Shown one piece after another: positions 43,424 to 52,365 of a stretch of 53,010 nucleotides of DNA. The translations under genes were made by a program, and so were the position numbers. This DNA comes from RUG14199 sp964629225 (lineage in GTDB: Bacteria; Bacillota; Clostridia; Oscillospirales; CAG-272), in the NCBI GenBank assembly GCA_964629225.1, contig CAZVQC010000013.1:1-53010 (forward strand), given 5' to 3'. Position 1 is the stretch's first letter. Each line of letters begins with the position of its first letter. A model generated the notes under the pieces. The model searched no databases and was not told where the DNA came from. It saw nothing but the letters and a program-made list of their open reading frames with translations.

Positions 43424-44860
43424 TTAGTCAATAAGTGACTCGTAAAGATCAATGTATTTTTCGGCGGAAACGTTCCATGAAAAGTCGGTATTCATCGCTC
43501 TTCTTACCAAACGGTTCCACTCTTTTCGGTTTTTATAAAGTTCCACGGCTTCCCTTACAACACCCATCATCTCGTGGGCGTTGTAGTTCGCAAAAGAGAA
43601 TCCGTTGCCGGTCCCTTCAAACTTGTTATAGGCCTCGATAGTATCCGCAAGTCCACCGCACTCCCTGACTATCGGAACGGCTCCGTAACGGGCGGCGATC
43701 ATCTGGGACAGTCCGCATGGCTCGCTCTTAGAGGGCATGAGGAACATATCCGCACCGGCGTAGATCTTCTTGGAAAGATCCTTGTTGAATTCTATCATGG
43801 CGCACATTCTGTTGGGATACTTTGCCGCAAGAGATCTGAAGAAGTTCTCAAGAACGGCATCCCCGGTTCCGAGGAGAACAAATTCGATGTTATCCACGGT
43901 AATCATCTCTTCAATGACACGGCAGATAAGGTCAAACCCCTTGTGATCCGCAAGACGGGATATCATTGCGACGACGGGAATGTCACGTCCCACCTCAAGA
44001 TCGCACATTGTCTGAAGTTCGGTCTTGTTACGGGTCTTGAACTGAAGGCTGTCGGCGGAATAATGGTATTTGATAGCGGGATCAGTTTTCGGATCGTAGT
44101 AATCGGTGTCGATGCCATTCACAATACCGCTGACCTTACCGGCACATCCGTTCAAAACTCCGGAGAGTCCGTGGGAGTAAAAAGGAGTCATTATCTCCCT
44201 TGCATAACGTGCGCTGACGGTGGTGACTGCATCGGAAACGGTGATAGCACCTTTGGACAGGTTGACACATCCGTTGTACTCAACGATGCTCCTGTCATAC
44301 TCAGCAAGATCGAATACATCACCCAGTATCTCGAATCCGTACATGCCCTGATACTCGATATTATGGATGGTATAAACGGTCTTGATACGGTCATATCCGG
44401 GTATCATACCGTATTTTCTCTTAAGGTAGATGACGCTGAGTGCGCTCTGCCAGTCATTGGCGTGAAGTACATCGGGATAAAAGTCAATGACTCTCAAAAG
44501 CTCAAGAACCGCTTTCCCGAAGAAAGCGAAGCGCTCGCCGTCATCATAACTGCCGTAAAACTTCTCACGTTTGAAATAAAATTCGTTGTCAAGGAAGTAA
44601 TATTTCACTCCCCGCCTCTCGGCGCTCCAAATGCCGCAGTACTGATTTCTCCATGAGAGCGGAATGGTGCATTCGCCCTCAAATTTTATCTCACTTGCGA
44701 ACTTCTCTTTGATAACGGGATACATTGGGATCACCGCACGGACGTCGTACTCCTCGGCATTTTTGGCTTTAACCGCCGCAGGAAGTGACCCGATAACGTC
44801 TCCGAGACCACCGGTAGATGCAAACGGAAGTGCCTCGGATGACACATACAATACCTTCAT
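43424..44860 (-). CDS. glgA: Glycogen synthase (ADP-glucose)
   Basis: GT5 enzyme extending alpha-1,4 glucan chains from ADP-glucose. The 478-residue protein begins MKVLYVSSEALPFASTGGLGDVIGSLP, contains LHANDWQSAL and TVYTIHNIEYQGMYG, and near the C-terminus DMFLMPSKSEPCGLSQMIAARYG with the catalytic Glu. The ADP-binding KTGGL motif reads STGGL, lacking the Lys; this variant is known in some Clostridia, from memory, but is uncommon. GGAGGATCTC precedes the ATG. It sits between glgD and glgP. Confidence 0.94.
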   Translation of the reverse strand: MKVLYVSSEALPFASTGGLGDVIGSLPAAVKAKNAEEYDVRAVIPMYPVIKEKFASEIKFEGECTIPLSWRNQYCGIWSAERRGVKYYFLDNEFYFKREKFYGSYDDGERFAFFGKAVLELLRVIDFYPDVLHANDWQSALSVIYLKRKYGMIPGYDRIKTVYTIHNIEYQGMYGFEILGDVFDLAEYDRSIVEYNGCVNLSKGAITVSDAVTTVSARYAREIMTPFYSHGLSGVLNGCAGKVSGIVNGIDTDYYDPKTDPAIKYHYSADSLQFKTRNKTELQTMCDLEVGRDIPVVAMISRLADHKGFDLICRVIEEMITVDNIEFVLLGTGDAVLENFFRSLAAKYPNRMCAMIEFNKDLSKKIYAGADMFLMPSKSEPCGLSQMIAARYGAVPIVRECGGLADTIEAYNKFEGTGNGFSFANYNAHEMMGVVREAVELYKNRKEWNRLVRRAMNTDFSWNVSAEKYIDLYESLID

Positions 44861-44897
44861 TTGAGATCCTCCTTCGCTTGATTCATTTTGATCGGCA

Positions 44898-46046
44898 TCA
44901 GATCATCTTTCCCTTTGAAATATAATATGGCTGACTCTCAACGCCGGAAAGCATCACACCGTCACGGATGACGACGTTCTTATCACTGATCACACAGTTG
45001 AGGAACGCTCCCTCGCCACAGATGGTGTCCTGCATAAGAATACTGTTCTTAACGGTGGTGTTCTTTCCGATCTTAACACCGCGGAACAGAATACAGTTTT
45101 CAACAGTACCTTCAATAACACACCCGTCCGCTACCAGGCTGTTCTTCATTCTCGATGAGCTGCTGTAGTAGGTGGGGGAAGAGTTTCTGACTTTGGTTAA
45201 AACCGGTCTGTTCTTGACCTCGAATAGACTGCGTCTTGCATCCTCGTTTGAAATAAGGTCAAGACTGTAGCGGAAATAGTCCTCGATGGAAGCGATAGTG
45301 GCAAAGTAGCCGTCATAACGGTAGACTCTGTAGTTCCCCCTGCTTGCGTACCTTGCAATGATATCACGGGTAAAACTGGTGTAGCCCCTTGCGGTGGCAT
45401 CGGTGAGTAACCTCTTGAGATAGTCTGTTCTCATTACAAGCAGGTTGAGACACACCTCGGCTTCTCCGGAGAAGGATTCGGGATATGCCAGCACATCAGT
45501 GATCCTGCCGTCATCATCCGCTCTTATCACCACGTTGTTCTTTGCGGTATCGTGACTCAACGTCATCTTCTTCACCGCAAGAGTCATATCGGCCTTCGTC
45601 TCGGCGTGGTAGTCAATAATATCATTCAGATCCACGTTGCAGATAACGTCGCAGTCGGACAGTACCACAAACTCATCCTTGATGGCAGAGATCGCGTACT
45701 TGACGCTCTTAAGCGCCTCAAGTCGAGTGGCAAGGCTGTGACGTCCCGTGACCGCATTTGAACGGTATTCCGTGGGAGCGACATTGGGAGGAAGTATTCT
45801 GATACCACCGCTTCGTCTTGCAAGATCCCAGTCCTTACCGGATCCTATGTGGTCCATAAGTGACAGATAGTTATTACTTGTGATGACTCTAATGTTGTTG
45901 ATGTTGGAATTCACCATATTGGACAAAGTAAAGTCGATAAAACGGTATCTGCATCCGAAAGGAACAGATGCGATGGAACGGAAAGCGGTGAGCTCCGGAA
46001 TATTGCCGTCATGGATATTGGAGAAAATAATTCCTGCTGCCTTCAT
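44898..46046 (-). CDS. glgD: ADP-glucose pyrophosphorylase subunit GlgD
   Basis: The regulatory partner of GlgC in Firmicutes. The 382-residue protein has IFSNIHDGNIPELTAFRSIASVPFGCRYRFIDFTLSNMV instead of the catalytic GGxGxRL loop, so it is probably inactive alone, and keeps the C-terminal left-handed beta-helix with hexapeptide repeats (VADGCVIEGTVENCILFRGVKIGKN). It begins three bases after glgC and the pair should form the GlgC-GlgD heterotetramer with raised activity. In known cases GlgD stimulates GlgC. Confidence 0.95.
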   Translation of the reverse strand: MKAAGIIFSNIHDGNIPELTAFRSIASVPFGCRYRFIDFTLSNMVNSNINNIRVITSNNYLSLMDHIGSGKDWDLARRSGGIRILPPNVAPTEYRSNAVTGRHSLATRLEALKSVKYAISAIKDEFVVLSDCDVICNVDLNDIIDYHAETKADMTLAVKKMTLSHDTAKNNVVIRADDDGRITDVLAYPESFSGEAEVCLNLLVMRTDYLKRLLTDATARGYTSFTRDIIARYASRGNYRVYRYDGYFATIASIEDYFRYSLDLISNEDARRSLFEVKNRPVLTKVRNSSPTYYSSSSRMKNSLVADGCVIEGTVENCILFRGVKIGKNTTVKNSILMQDTICGEGAFLNCVISDKNVVIRDGVMLSGVESQPYYISKGKMI

Positions 46047-46049
46047 GTC

Positions 46050-47273
46050 TCAGGTCTCCCTTCTGCCTTCGTTTTTCAGTTTCAAAACGTATTCCTCGTC
46101 AGCCATAGCACCTTCCGGCACAGACATTCCGTCATCAAGCTCAATGCCTCCGGCTACGACTGCCACCGAAGATTCGGCGCCCCGTGTCTTACCTACTACA
46201 CAGCCGGCACCCACCTTAACGGCGGAATCAATGATACTGTAATTTATGGTGGCGCCCTCCCCTACCGTCACGTCGGACATCAATACCGAATCCTTGACGT
46301 AGGCGCCCTTGGCGATTTTAACACCGCTTGAAAGAACGCAGTTCTCGACAACTCCGTCGATAACGCATCCCTCGGTGACCAGCGAATTGATGACCCTTCC
46401 GCTGTCACCTACTCTGTGGGGAGGACGCGCTTCATTTCTGAAGTAGATACGAAAGTCACGATCCCTTAAATTGAATACCGGATCGCTTCCGAGAAGATCC
46501 ATGTTGGCCTCCCACAGACTCTGTATCGTTCCAACATCCTTCCAATAGCCCTCAAAGGGATAGGCGTACATTTTGCATCCGTCCCTAAGCATGGCGGGAA
46601 TAACGTTCTTCCCGAAGTCGTTCGAGGAATTCGGGTCGTTCTCATCTGCAATAAGATATTTCTTCAAAACGTCCTTTGAGAAAACATAGATGCCCATTGA
46701 AGCCTTATTGCTCTTCGGATGAGCGGGCTTTTCCTCAAACTCTTCGATTTTGAGATCCTCATCGGTATTCATGATACCGAATCGGCTTGCTTCCTCAAGG
46801 GAAACGTTGAGTACCGCTATGGTGGCATCCGCTCCCTTTTCCTTGTGGGATCTGATCATCTTGCTGTAGTCCATCTTATAGATGTGGTCACCGGAGAGCA
46901 CGAGGACATAGTCCGGGTCATACCTGTCGATGTAAGCGAGGTTCTGGTAAATGGCGTTGGCAGTCCCCTTGTACCAATCCGCGCCGTTCTTGCCCTGATA
47001 GGGAGGAAGCACCGTCACTCCGTTTTGAGCACGGTCAAGATCCCAAGGGCCGCCCTTTCCGATGTACTCGTTTAGAACGAGGGGCTGGTACTGTGTCAAA
47101 ACACCCACGGTGTAGATCCCCGAATTGACACAGTTTGACATCGGGAAGTCGATGATGCGATACTTTCCTCCGAACGGAACTGCGGGCTTTGCAGTCTTTT
47201 CCGTCAGCGCATAAAGTCTGCTTCCCTGTCCGCCGGCAAGCAACATCGCAACGCATTCAGTCTTTCTGTACAT
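46050..47273 (-). CDS. glgC: ADP-glucose pyrophosphorylase catalytic subunit
   Basis: Makes ADP-glucose from glucose 1-phosphate and ATP, the committed step of glycogen synthesis. The 407-residue protein has the intact nucleotide loop MLLAGGQGSRLYALTEKTAKPAVPFGGKYRIIDF, SGDHIYKMDY with the metal Asp, EEFEEKPAHPKS and the C-terminal beta-helix. GGATACATT precedes the ATG, which lies 87 bases after glgB; a short hairpin lies in that gap. It is followed by glgD after three bases. Confidence 0.96.
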   Translation of the reverse strand: MYRKTECVAMLLAGGQGSRLYALTEKTAKPAVPFGGKYRIIDFPMSNCVNSGIYTVGVLTQYQPLVLNEYIGKGGPWDLDRAQNGVTVLPPYQGKNGADWYKGTANAIYQNLAYIDRYDPDYVLVLSGDHIYKMDYSKMIRSHKEKGADATIAVLNVSLEEASRFGIMNTDEDLKIEEFEEKPAHPKSNKASMGIYVFSKDVLKKYLIADENDPNSSNDFGKNVIPAMLRDGCKMYAYPFEGYWKDVGTIQSLWEANMDLLGSDPVFNLRDRDFRIYFRNEARPPHRVGDSGRVINSLVTEGCVIDGVVENCVLSSGVKIAKGAYVKDSVLMSDVTVGEGATINYSIIDSAVKVGAGCVVGKTRGAESSVAVVAGGIELDDGMSVPEGAMADEEYVLKLKNEGRRET

Positions 47274-47291
47274 AATGTATCCTTTCTGTAT

Positions 47292-47306
47292 TCCGGCATC
47301 GCCGGA
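47292..47306 (-). other. Small hairpin between glgB and glgC
   Basis: TCCGGC-ATC-GCCGGA, six-base stem, about 20 bases before the glgC start. There is no T-run, so it is likely an mRNA processing or stability element rather than a terminator. Confidence 0.4.
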
Positions 47307-47360
47307 TCATAGTCAGTTAATAATGGGATATCGCTAGACTGTTAAAATCAAAAATTCGGG

Positions 47361-49325
47361 TCATTTGGCAGCATTGGAGGTCTTTTTTAATATGATACCG
47401 CAATATGCCGGAAGATCGAACTTAAGACAATTTGTTCCCTTACATCCTTTTTTCACGGGAGGATACTTCACTGTGGAAACAATCTCACAGTCAAAGAAGT
47501 TATTTCCTCCGTACTTGTAGAGGTCGGAATTCAAGACTACCTTGTATTTTCCGCCCCGCTCAACGGGAAACTCATAACCCTTTTTATCAACGGGAGAGAA
47601 ATTGACGATAACGGTAAGAGCCTTTCCGTCGGTGTCCCGTCTTTCATAAATGACGGTATTATCATTGTTTCTGTCTGCATCGATCCATTTGAATCCGTCC
47701 CAACCGTCGTCGATCTCCCAAAGAGCGGGGGTGCTCTTGTAGATGCAGTTAAGCTCCTTCACAAAACGCTGCATCTCGGTGTGCCTTGGGTAGTCAAGCA
47801 TGAACCATTCAAGCTGGTTTTCAAAGTCCCACTCCCGAAACTGTGCGTATTCGCATCCCATAAAAGTCAGTTTCTTTCCCGGCATGGTCATGAGGAACGT
47901 CAAAAACGCCCGCATCATGGAGAATTTTTCGTCGTAAGTACCGTACATTTTGTCAACGAGCGACTTCTTCCCATGAACCACCTCATCGTGTGATACCGGC
48001 AGAACAAAGTTCTCGGAGAAAGCGTACATCATCGGGAACGTAAGTTTTTGATGCTCGTACTGTCTGTAGATCGGATCCATGGAAACGTATTCGAACATAT
48101 CGTTGGCAAATCCCATGTTCCACTTGAAATTGAAGCCGAGTCCTCCATCACTTACGGGCTTTGTGATTAGGGGCCAAGAAGTCGATTCCTCGGCAATCAT
48201 CAAAACGTCCGGAAATTCCGCAAATACGGCGGTATTCAGTTTTTGGAAAAAGGCTATCGCCTCAAGATTGCGGTTGTTGCCGTGAATATTGGGTGTCCAC
48301 TCTCCGGGCATCCTGTCGTAATCAAGGTAGAGCATAGATGCCACCGCATCCACTCTAAGTCCATCGATATGGTACTTTTTAAACCAGAATACCGCATTTG
48401 ATATGAGAAAGCTCTGAACCTCCTCACGGCCGACATCAAAGCACCTTGTGCCCCAGCCTTTGTGCTCCATCCTATCCTTGCCCTGATACTCGTAGAGCGG
48501 GGCTCCGTCAAATTCAAAAAGTCCGTGCTCATCCTTGGGAAAATGGGCAGGTACCCAGTCCATGATAACGCCTATGCCTGCGTTGTGAAGACTATTGACG
48601 AAGTAAGCAAAGTCTTCGGGGGTACCGAAACGGGAGGTGGGAGCATAGTATCCGCAGACCTGATAGCCCCAGGAACCGTCAAAGGGATGCTCCGCAACGG
48701 GCAGCAGTTCAATATGAGTGTAGCCCATCTCGGTCACGTAGGGTATCAGTTCATCGGCTATCTCTCTGTAATTTAAGTAGTGCTCACCGTCCTCGGTGCT
48801 CATGCCGTCCTTGGTCTTCCAACTGCCGAGATGCATTTCGTAGATATTGAGGGGCGAGGGATAAAAATGCTCGGATGCCTTGTAACTTCTGCCTCTGAAG
48901 GCGTCCCCTCGGTGCTCCATCCATTTGCCGTCACTGAATGAGAGCTTGTCGAGACTCTTTATGACCGATGCGGTCTCGCCTAAGGTCTGAGATGCAAAAG
49001 CGTAAGGGTCGGCTTTATAATGGGTAGTGCCGCCTCTTGTCACGGCGTACTTATAATAAGCACCGGTGAGGTCGCGTTCGCATTGGAAAGATGCCTCCCA
49101 AATGCCCTTTGATATCTTTTCGGCTTCTATCCCTTCATCCCAAGAAGAGAAATCGCCCACTACTCGAATGCTGTCGGCTCCGGGAGCCCACACTCTGAAA
49201 ACGTAGGAATACTTCCCCGTTGCCTTGTCAAACTCTATATGACAGCCTAACAGATCGTAGGCGCTATAATTCGTCCCTTGATGAAAAAGAAAAGCGGGCA
49301 TATCGGTCGTTTTAATATCCGTCAC
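47361..49325 (-). CDS. glgB: 1,4-alpha-glucan branching enzyme
   Basis: GH13_9 enzyme adding alpha-1,6 branches. The 654-residue protein has an N-terminal CBM48 domain (YVFRVWAPGADSIRVVGDFSSWD), then the catalytic barrel with DWVPAHFPKD, the nucleophile Asp in GLRVDAVASMLYLDY, the acid/base Glu in MIAEESTSWP and LPVSHDEVVHGKKSL, and a C-terminal beta domain. The GTG start at 49323-49325 follows GGAGGT by five bases. First gene of the glycogen operon, with a clear promoter upstream. Identification is secure. Confidence 0.96.
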   Translation of the reverse strand: MTDIKTTDMPAFLFHQGTNYSAYDLLGCHIEFDKATGKYSYVFRVWAPGADSIRVVGDFSSWDEGIEAEKISKGIWEASFQCERDLTGAYYKYAVTRGGTTHYKADPYAFASQTLGETASVIKSLDKLSFSDGKWMEHRGDAFRGRSYKASEHFYPSPLNIYEMHLGSWKTKDGMSTEDGEHYLNYREIADELIPYVTEMGYTHIELLPVAEHPFDGSWGYQVCGYYAPTSRFGTPEDFAYFVNSLHNAGIGVIMDWVPAHFPKDEHGLFEFDGAPLYEYQGKDRMEHKGWGTRCFDVGREEVQSFLISNAVFWFKKYHIDGLRVDAVASMLYLDYDRMPGEWTPNIHGNNRNLEAIAFFQKLNTAVFAEFPDVLMIAEESTSWPLITKPVSDGGLGFNFKWNMGFANDMFEYVSMDPIYRQYEHQKLTFPMMYAFSENFVLPVSHDEVVHGKKSLVDKMYGTYDEKFSMMRAFLTFLMTMPGKKLTFMGCEYAQFREWDFENQLEWFMLDYPRHTEMQRFVKELNCIYKSTPALWEIDDGWDGFKWIDADRNNDNTVIYERRDTDGKALTVIVNFSPVDKKGYEFPVERGGKYKVVLNSDLYKYGGNNFFDCEIVSTVKYPPVKKGCKGTNCLKFDLPAYCGIILKKTSNAAK

Positions 49326-49361
49326 TTTGTACCTCCGTTATTCGGCGCTTTCGTTAACTCT

Positions 49362-49390
49362 ATTTTACCACGCTCCGGTGTCGTATTCAA
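49362..49390 (-). promoter_or_regulatory. Sigma-A promoter of the glycogen operon
   Basis: On the minus strand TTGAAT (49385-49390), 17 bases, TAAAAT (49362-49367), 36 bases before the glgB GTG. Confidence 0.8.
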
Positions 49391-49486
49391 GTAAAAAAAA
49401 CAAAACTGATCAGATTTTTATTATTTTATTTTGTTTTATTTGCGGTCATCTACTGAATTCATCCAAAATATTCCAATAATTAAAAG

Positions 49487-49514
49487 TATCCCGGAGAGTT
49501 TCCTCTCCGGGATA
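49487..49514 (-). terminator. Terminator of the PEP carboxykinase gene
   Basis: TATCCCGGAGAG pairs with CTCTCCGGGATA (12 base pairs, four-base loop); on the minus strand it leads into CTTTTAATTATT. Confidence 0.85.
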
Positions 49515-49521
49515 TTCACTG

Positions 49522-51303
49522 TTACTTGGAAAGTCTCTCTTCGAGAGCGGACAACTCTTCTCTGAGTTCGGCGGGAACTCTGTCGCCGATAAGGTCATAG
49601 AATTCCTTGATATTATCAACATCTGCAAGCCAAGATTCCTTGTCAACGGAAAGCAGATCCTTGATGGTATCTACTGTCAGATCAAGTCCATCTATGTTGA
49701 TATCCTCTGCCTTCGGAACGTAACCGATAGCGGTCTCAACAGCATCTACCTTGCCCTCGCATCTCGCAAGGATCCACATGAGGACTCTCATGTTGTCACC
49801 GAAGCCGGGCCAAATGAAGTTGCCTTCGTCATCGGTCCTGAACCAGTTGACGTGGAATATCTTAGGAGCGTGGGGAATGATCTTACCCATCTCAAGCCAA
49901 TGAGCAAAGTAGTTGCCCATGTTGTAGCCCACGAAGGGTCTCATTGCCATGGGGTCACGTCTTACTACGCCGAGCGCACCTGCAGCAGCTGCCGTTGTCT
50001 CGGATGCCATGATGGAACCGACAAAGGTACCGTGCTGCCAGTTGAAGGACTGGTACACTAAGGGTGCGGTCTTAGCGCGGCGACCGCCGAAGATGATCGC
50101 AGTAACGGGAACGCCTGCGGGATCGTCAAATTTGTCGGACAGGCAGGGGCAGTTAACCGCTTTTGCGGTGAATCTGGAATTGGGATGAGCGCCGGAGGTG
50201 TTGATCTTGTCGCTCTTGTCGTACTTTGTGTAGTCCCACTTCTCGCCCTTCCAGTTGAGAGCGTTCTTCGGAGGATCGTTATCAAGACCTTCCCACCAAA
50301 TGGTATTGTTATCCAAATTGTGGCATACGTTGGTGAAGATAGTGTCTCTCGTTGTAGTTGCAAGTGCGTTGGGGTTGGACTTTTCGTTAGTACCGGGAGC
50401 AACACCGAAGAATCCGTTTTCGGGGTTGACAGCCCAAAGTCTTCCGTCGGAGCCCACACGGAGCCATGCTATGTCGTCACCGACAGTCCATACCTTGTAG
50501 CCTTTGTTTCTGTAGACTTCCGGAGGAATGAGCATTGCGAGGTTCGTCTTACCGCAAGCGGAGGGGAATGCGGCTGTAATGTACTTAGTCTCGCCTTCGG
50601 GAGTCTCTACACCGAGAATGAGCATGTGCTCTGCCATCCACTTTTCCTTACGTCCGAGATAGGAAGCAATACGGAGAGCGAAGCACTTCTTACCGAGGAG
50701 AACGTTTCCGCCGTAGCCGGAGTTAACGGACCAGATGGTATTGTCTTCGGGAAAATGGCAGATATAACGGTTCTCTGCATCAAGGTCAGCTTTGGAGTGA
50801 AGACCCTTGATAAAGTCGGCGCTGTCTCCGAGCGCCTCAAGTACGTTGAACCCGACACGTGTCATAATGATCATATTCAAAACAACATAGATAGAGTCGG
50901 TAAGCTCGATGCCGTACTTTGCAAAGTCACTGCCCACTACGCTCATGGAATAAGGGATGACGTACATCGTTCTGCCCTTCATGGAGCCGCGGTAGAGCTT
51001 TCTCAGTTTTTCATAGCACTCAGCGGGAGCAATCCAGTTATTTATATTGCCGGCATCTTCCTTTTTCGTAGTGCAGATAAAAGTCCTGCCCTCGACACGT
51101 GCAACGTCGTTAACGGCGGTGCGATGAAGATAGCATCCGGGAAGAATATCTTGATTAAGTTTGATCATTTCGCCGGTAGAGCAAGCCTCGGCACGAAGCT
51201 TTTCAGCCTGTTCCTCTGAGCCGTCGATCCAGACGATCTGATCCGGCTGAGTGAGTTCAGCCATCTCATTTACCCAATTCAAAACATGTTTGTTGTCAGT
51301 CAT
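49522..51303 (-). CDS. pckG: Phosphoenolpyruvate carboxykinase (GTP)
   Basis: Interconverts oxaloacetate and PEP with GTP/GDP. The 593-residue protein has the P-loop region FPSACGKTNLAMLIPP, the GTP-binding block WTVGDDIAWL, FFGVAPGTN and GYNMGNYFAHWLEMG, all typical of the GTP class. I start at the ATG 51301-51303, about eight bases after GAGGAGA; an 11-codon upstream extension has no ribosome site. It has its own promoter and terminator. In fermenting Clostridia it usually feeds PEP carbon towards oxaloacetate and succinate; here it neighbours the glycogen locus. Direction in this organism is not known. Confidence 0.97.
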   Translation of the reverse strand: MTDNKHVLNWVNEMAELTQPDQIVWIDGSEEQAEKLRAEACSTGEMIKLNQDILPGCYLHRTAVNDVARVEGRTFICTTKKEDAGNINNWIAPAECYEKLRKLYRGSMKGRTMYVIPYSMSVVGSDFAKYGIELTDSIYVVLNMIIMTRVGFNVLEALGDSADFIKGLHSKADLDAENRYICHFPEDNTIWSVNSGYGGNVLLGKKCFALRIASYLGRKEKWMAEHMLILGVETPEGETKYITAAFPSACGKTNLAMLIPPEVYRNKGYKVWTVGDDIAWLRVGSDGRLWAVNPENGFFGVAPGTNEKSNPNALATTTRDTIFTNVCHNLDNNTIWWEGLDNDPPKNALNWKGEKWDYTKYDKSDKINTSGAHPNSRFTAKAVNCPCLSDKFDDPAGVPVTAIIFGGRRAKTAPLVYQSFNWQHGTFVGSIMASETTAAAAGALGVVRRDPMAMRPFVGYNMGNYFAHWLEMGKIIPHAPKIFHVNWFRTDDEGNFIWPGFGDNMRVLMWILARCEGKVDAVETAIGYVPKAEDINIDGLDLTVDTIKDLLSVDKESWLADVDNIKEFYDLIGDRVPAELREELSALEERLSK

Positions 51304-51352
51304 GGTGTTTTCTCCTCTTTTTGCTTCAAAATCCAATTTCTTGGTATTATAA

Positions 51353-51381
51353 ATTATAGCACAAACGAGATACTATTGCAA
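51353..51381 (-). promoter_or_regulatory. Sigma-A promoter of pckG
   Basis: On the minus strand TTGCAA (51376-51381), 17 bases, TATAAT (51353-51358), 50 bases before the ATG. Confidence 0.8.
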
Positions 51382-51515
51382 GCCGTTCAAAAGCAATTTA
51401 GGGAAAAATTTCGCTTTGCTCCTTTTTTAATTCACACTTTAACTTTGCTTTTGTGCTTTTGTCGGTATTTTACCCCCGCTTGCTCACAGGATTTGTAAAC
51501 TTTGTGTTAACTGCA

Positions 51516-51527
51516 AAACATTTGTTC
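51516..51527 (+). promoter_or_regulatory. Probable LexA (SOS) box upstream of lexA
   Basis: AAAC-ATTT-GTTC matches the Gram-positive SOS box core GAAC-N4-GTTC at seven of eight fixed positions, 20 bases before the -10, where self-repression is expected. Confidence 0.6.
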
Positions 51528-51530
51528 CTT

Positions 51531-51553
51531 TTTGTCGAATTATGTAGTATAAT
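51531..51553 (+). promoter_or_regulatory. lexA -10 element with overlapping Spo0A-like box
   Basis: TATAAT (51548-51553) is a good -10; the expected -35 (TTCCTT) is poor. TTTGTCGAA (51531-51539) in the spacer matches the 0A-box consensus fully. Confidence 0.5.
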
Positions 51554-51593
51554 TGAAGCGTAAGAAGGCAGTTATCAAGAAAGGAGTTCCCCC

Positions 51594-52187
51594 ATGGAAG
51601 CTCTCACTGAAAAAGAAAAAAGGATGCTTGAATACATCACGGAGGTCATCGAAGAGAACGGTTATTCTCCGTCGGTAAGAGACATAAGAAGTGCCCTCGG
51701 CATCAAAAGCACCGCCACTGTTCACGGCTACCTTGAACGTCTTGAAAAAAAAGGATACATCCGCAAGGAGAGCGGAAAGAGCCGCACCCTCACTGTAGAC
51801 GGCACGTCCCCCGTAACAAGGAAAGTACCCTTGATCGGAAAGATCACTGCAGGTCTTCCCATTCTCGCCGTTGAAAACTTTGAAGGATACGTCGATTTTT
51901 CGGAAACGAAGTACAAAAGCGACGAGATGTTCGCACTGCGGGTATCCGGCACAAGTATGATAGAAGCGGGTATCTTAGACGGTGATATCGTCATCGTCTG
52001 TAACCGCAGATATGCGGAGAACGGTGATATCGTCGTAGCACTTATTGATGATGCCGCCACGGTCAAGACCTACTACAAGGAAAACGGTCACTTCCGCCTT
52101 CAACCGGAGAATTCCGCCATGGAGCCGATCATAACCAAAGACTTGACGGTCCTTGGCAAAGTGGTGGCAAGTATCAGATATTACTGA
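51594..52187 (+). CDS. lexA: LexA repressor
   Basis: SOS regulator that cleaves itself when RecA filaments form. The 197-residue protein has an N-terminal winged helix (SPSVRDIRSALGIKSTATVHGYLERLEKKGYI), the cleavage site Ala-Gly in GKITAGLPI (near residue 85), the catalytic Ser in VSGTSMIEAGILDGD (near residue 120) and the Lys in ATVKTYYKE (near 157). The ATG follows AAAGGAG by seven bases. An SOS box in the promoter fits self-regulation. A strong terminator follows. Confidence 0.96.
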   Translation: MEALTEKEKRMLEYITEVIEENGYSPSVRDIRSALGIKSTATVHGYLERLEKKGYIRKESGKSRTLTVDGTSPVTRKVPLIGKITAGLPILAVENFEGYVDFSETKYKSDEMFALRVSGTSMIEAGILDGDIVIVCNRRYAENGDIVVALIDDAATVKTYYKENGHFRLQPENSAMEPIITKDLTVLGKVVASIRYY

Positions 52188-52230
52188 TCGCTCCCCGTCA
52201 AATAGAATCACACCGACCGTAGCAAAAAAA

Positions 52231-52257
52231 AGCTTGAACATCGTTCAAGCTCTTTTT
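52231..52257 (+). terminator. Terminator of lexA
   Basis: AGCTTGAAC-ATC-GTTCAAGCT with AAAAAAA before and TTTTTT after; it can act in both directions. Confidence 0.92.
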
Positions 52258-52333
52258 TGCGCCGAAAACTTCACTCTGTTCTTTTGACAGTGGCGTTGAA
52301 GACACGCCGCCGAAACACCGAAAACAAATCAAA

Positions 52334-52349
52334 GCGGGCATACGCCCGC
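52334..52349 (-). terminator. Terminator of the TetR gene
   Basis: GCGGGC-ATAC-GCCCGC, with TTTGATTTGTTTT following on the minus strand, 16 bases after the stop codon. Confidence 0.6.
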
Positions 52350-52365
52350 CTTGAAGGTCCTAAAA

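Noticed and set aside
43574..44656. 360-codon frame opposite glgA
   Set aside because: Shadow of glgA with no ribosome site.
50185..51219. 344-codon frame opposite pckG
   Set aside because: Shadow of the well-conserved PEP carboxykinase gene.
52231..52251. GAAC-ATC-GTTC after lexA as a second SOS box
   Set aside because: The spacing is three rather than four and it forms the loop end of a strong terminator.
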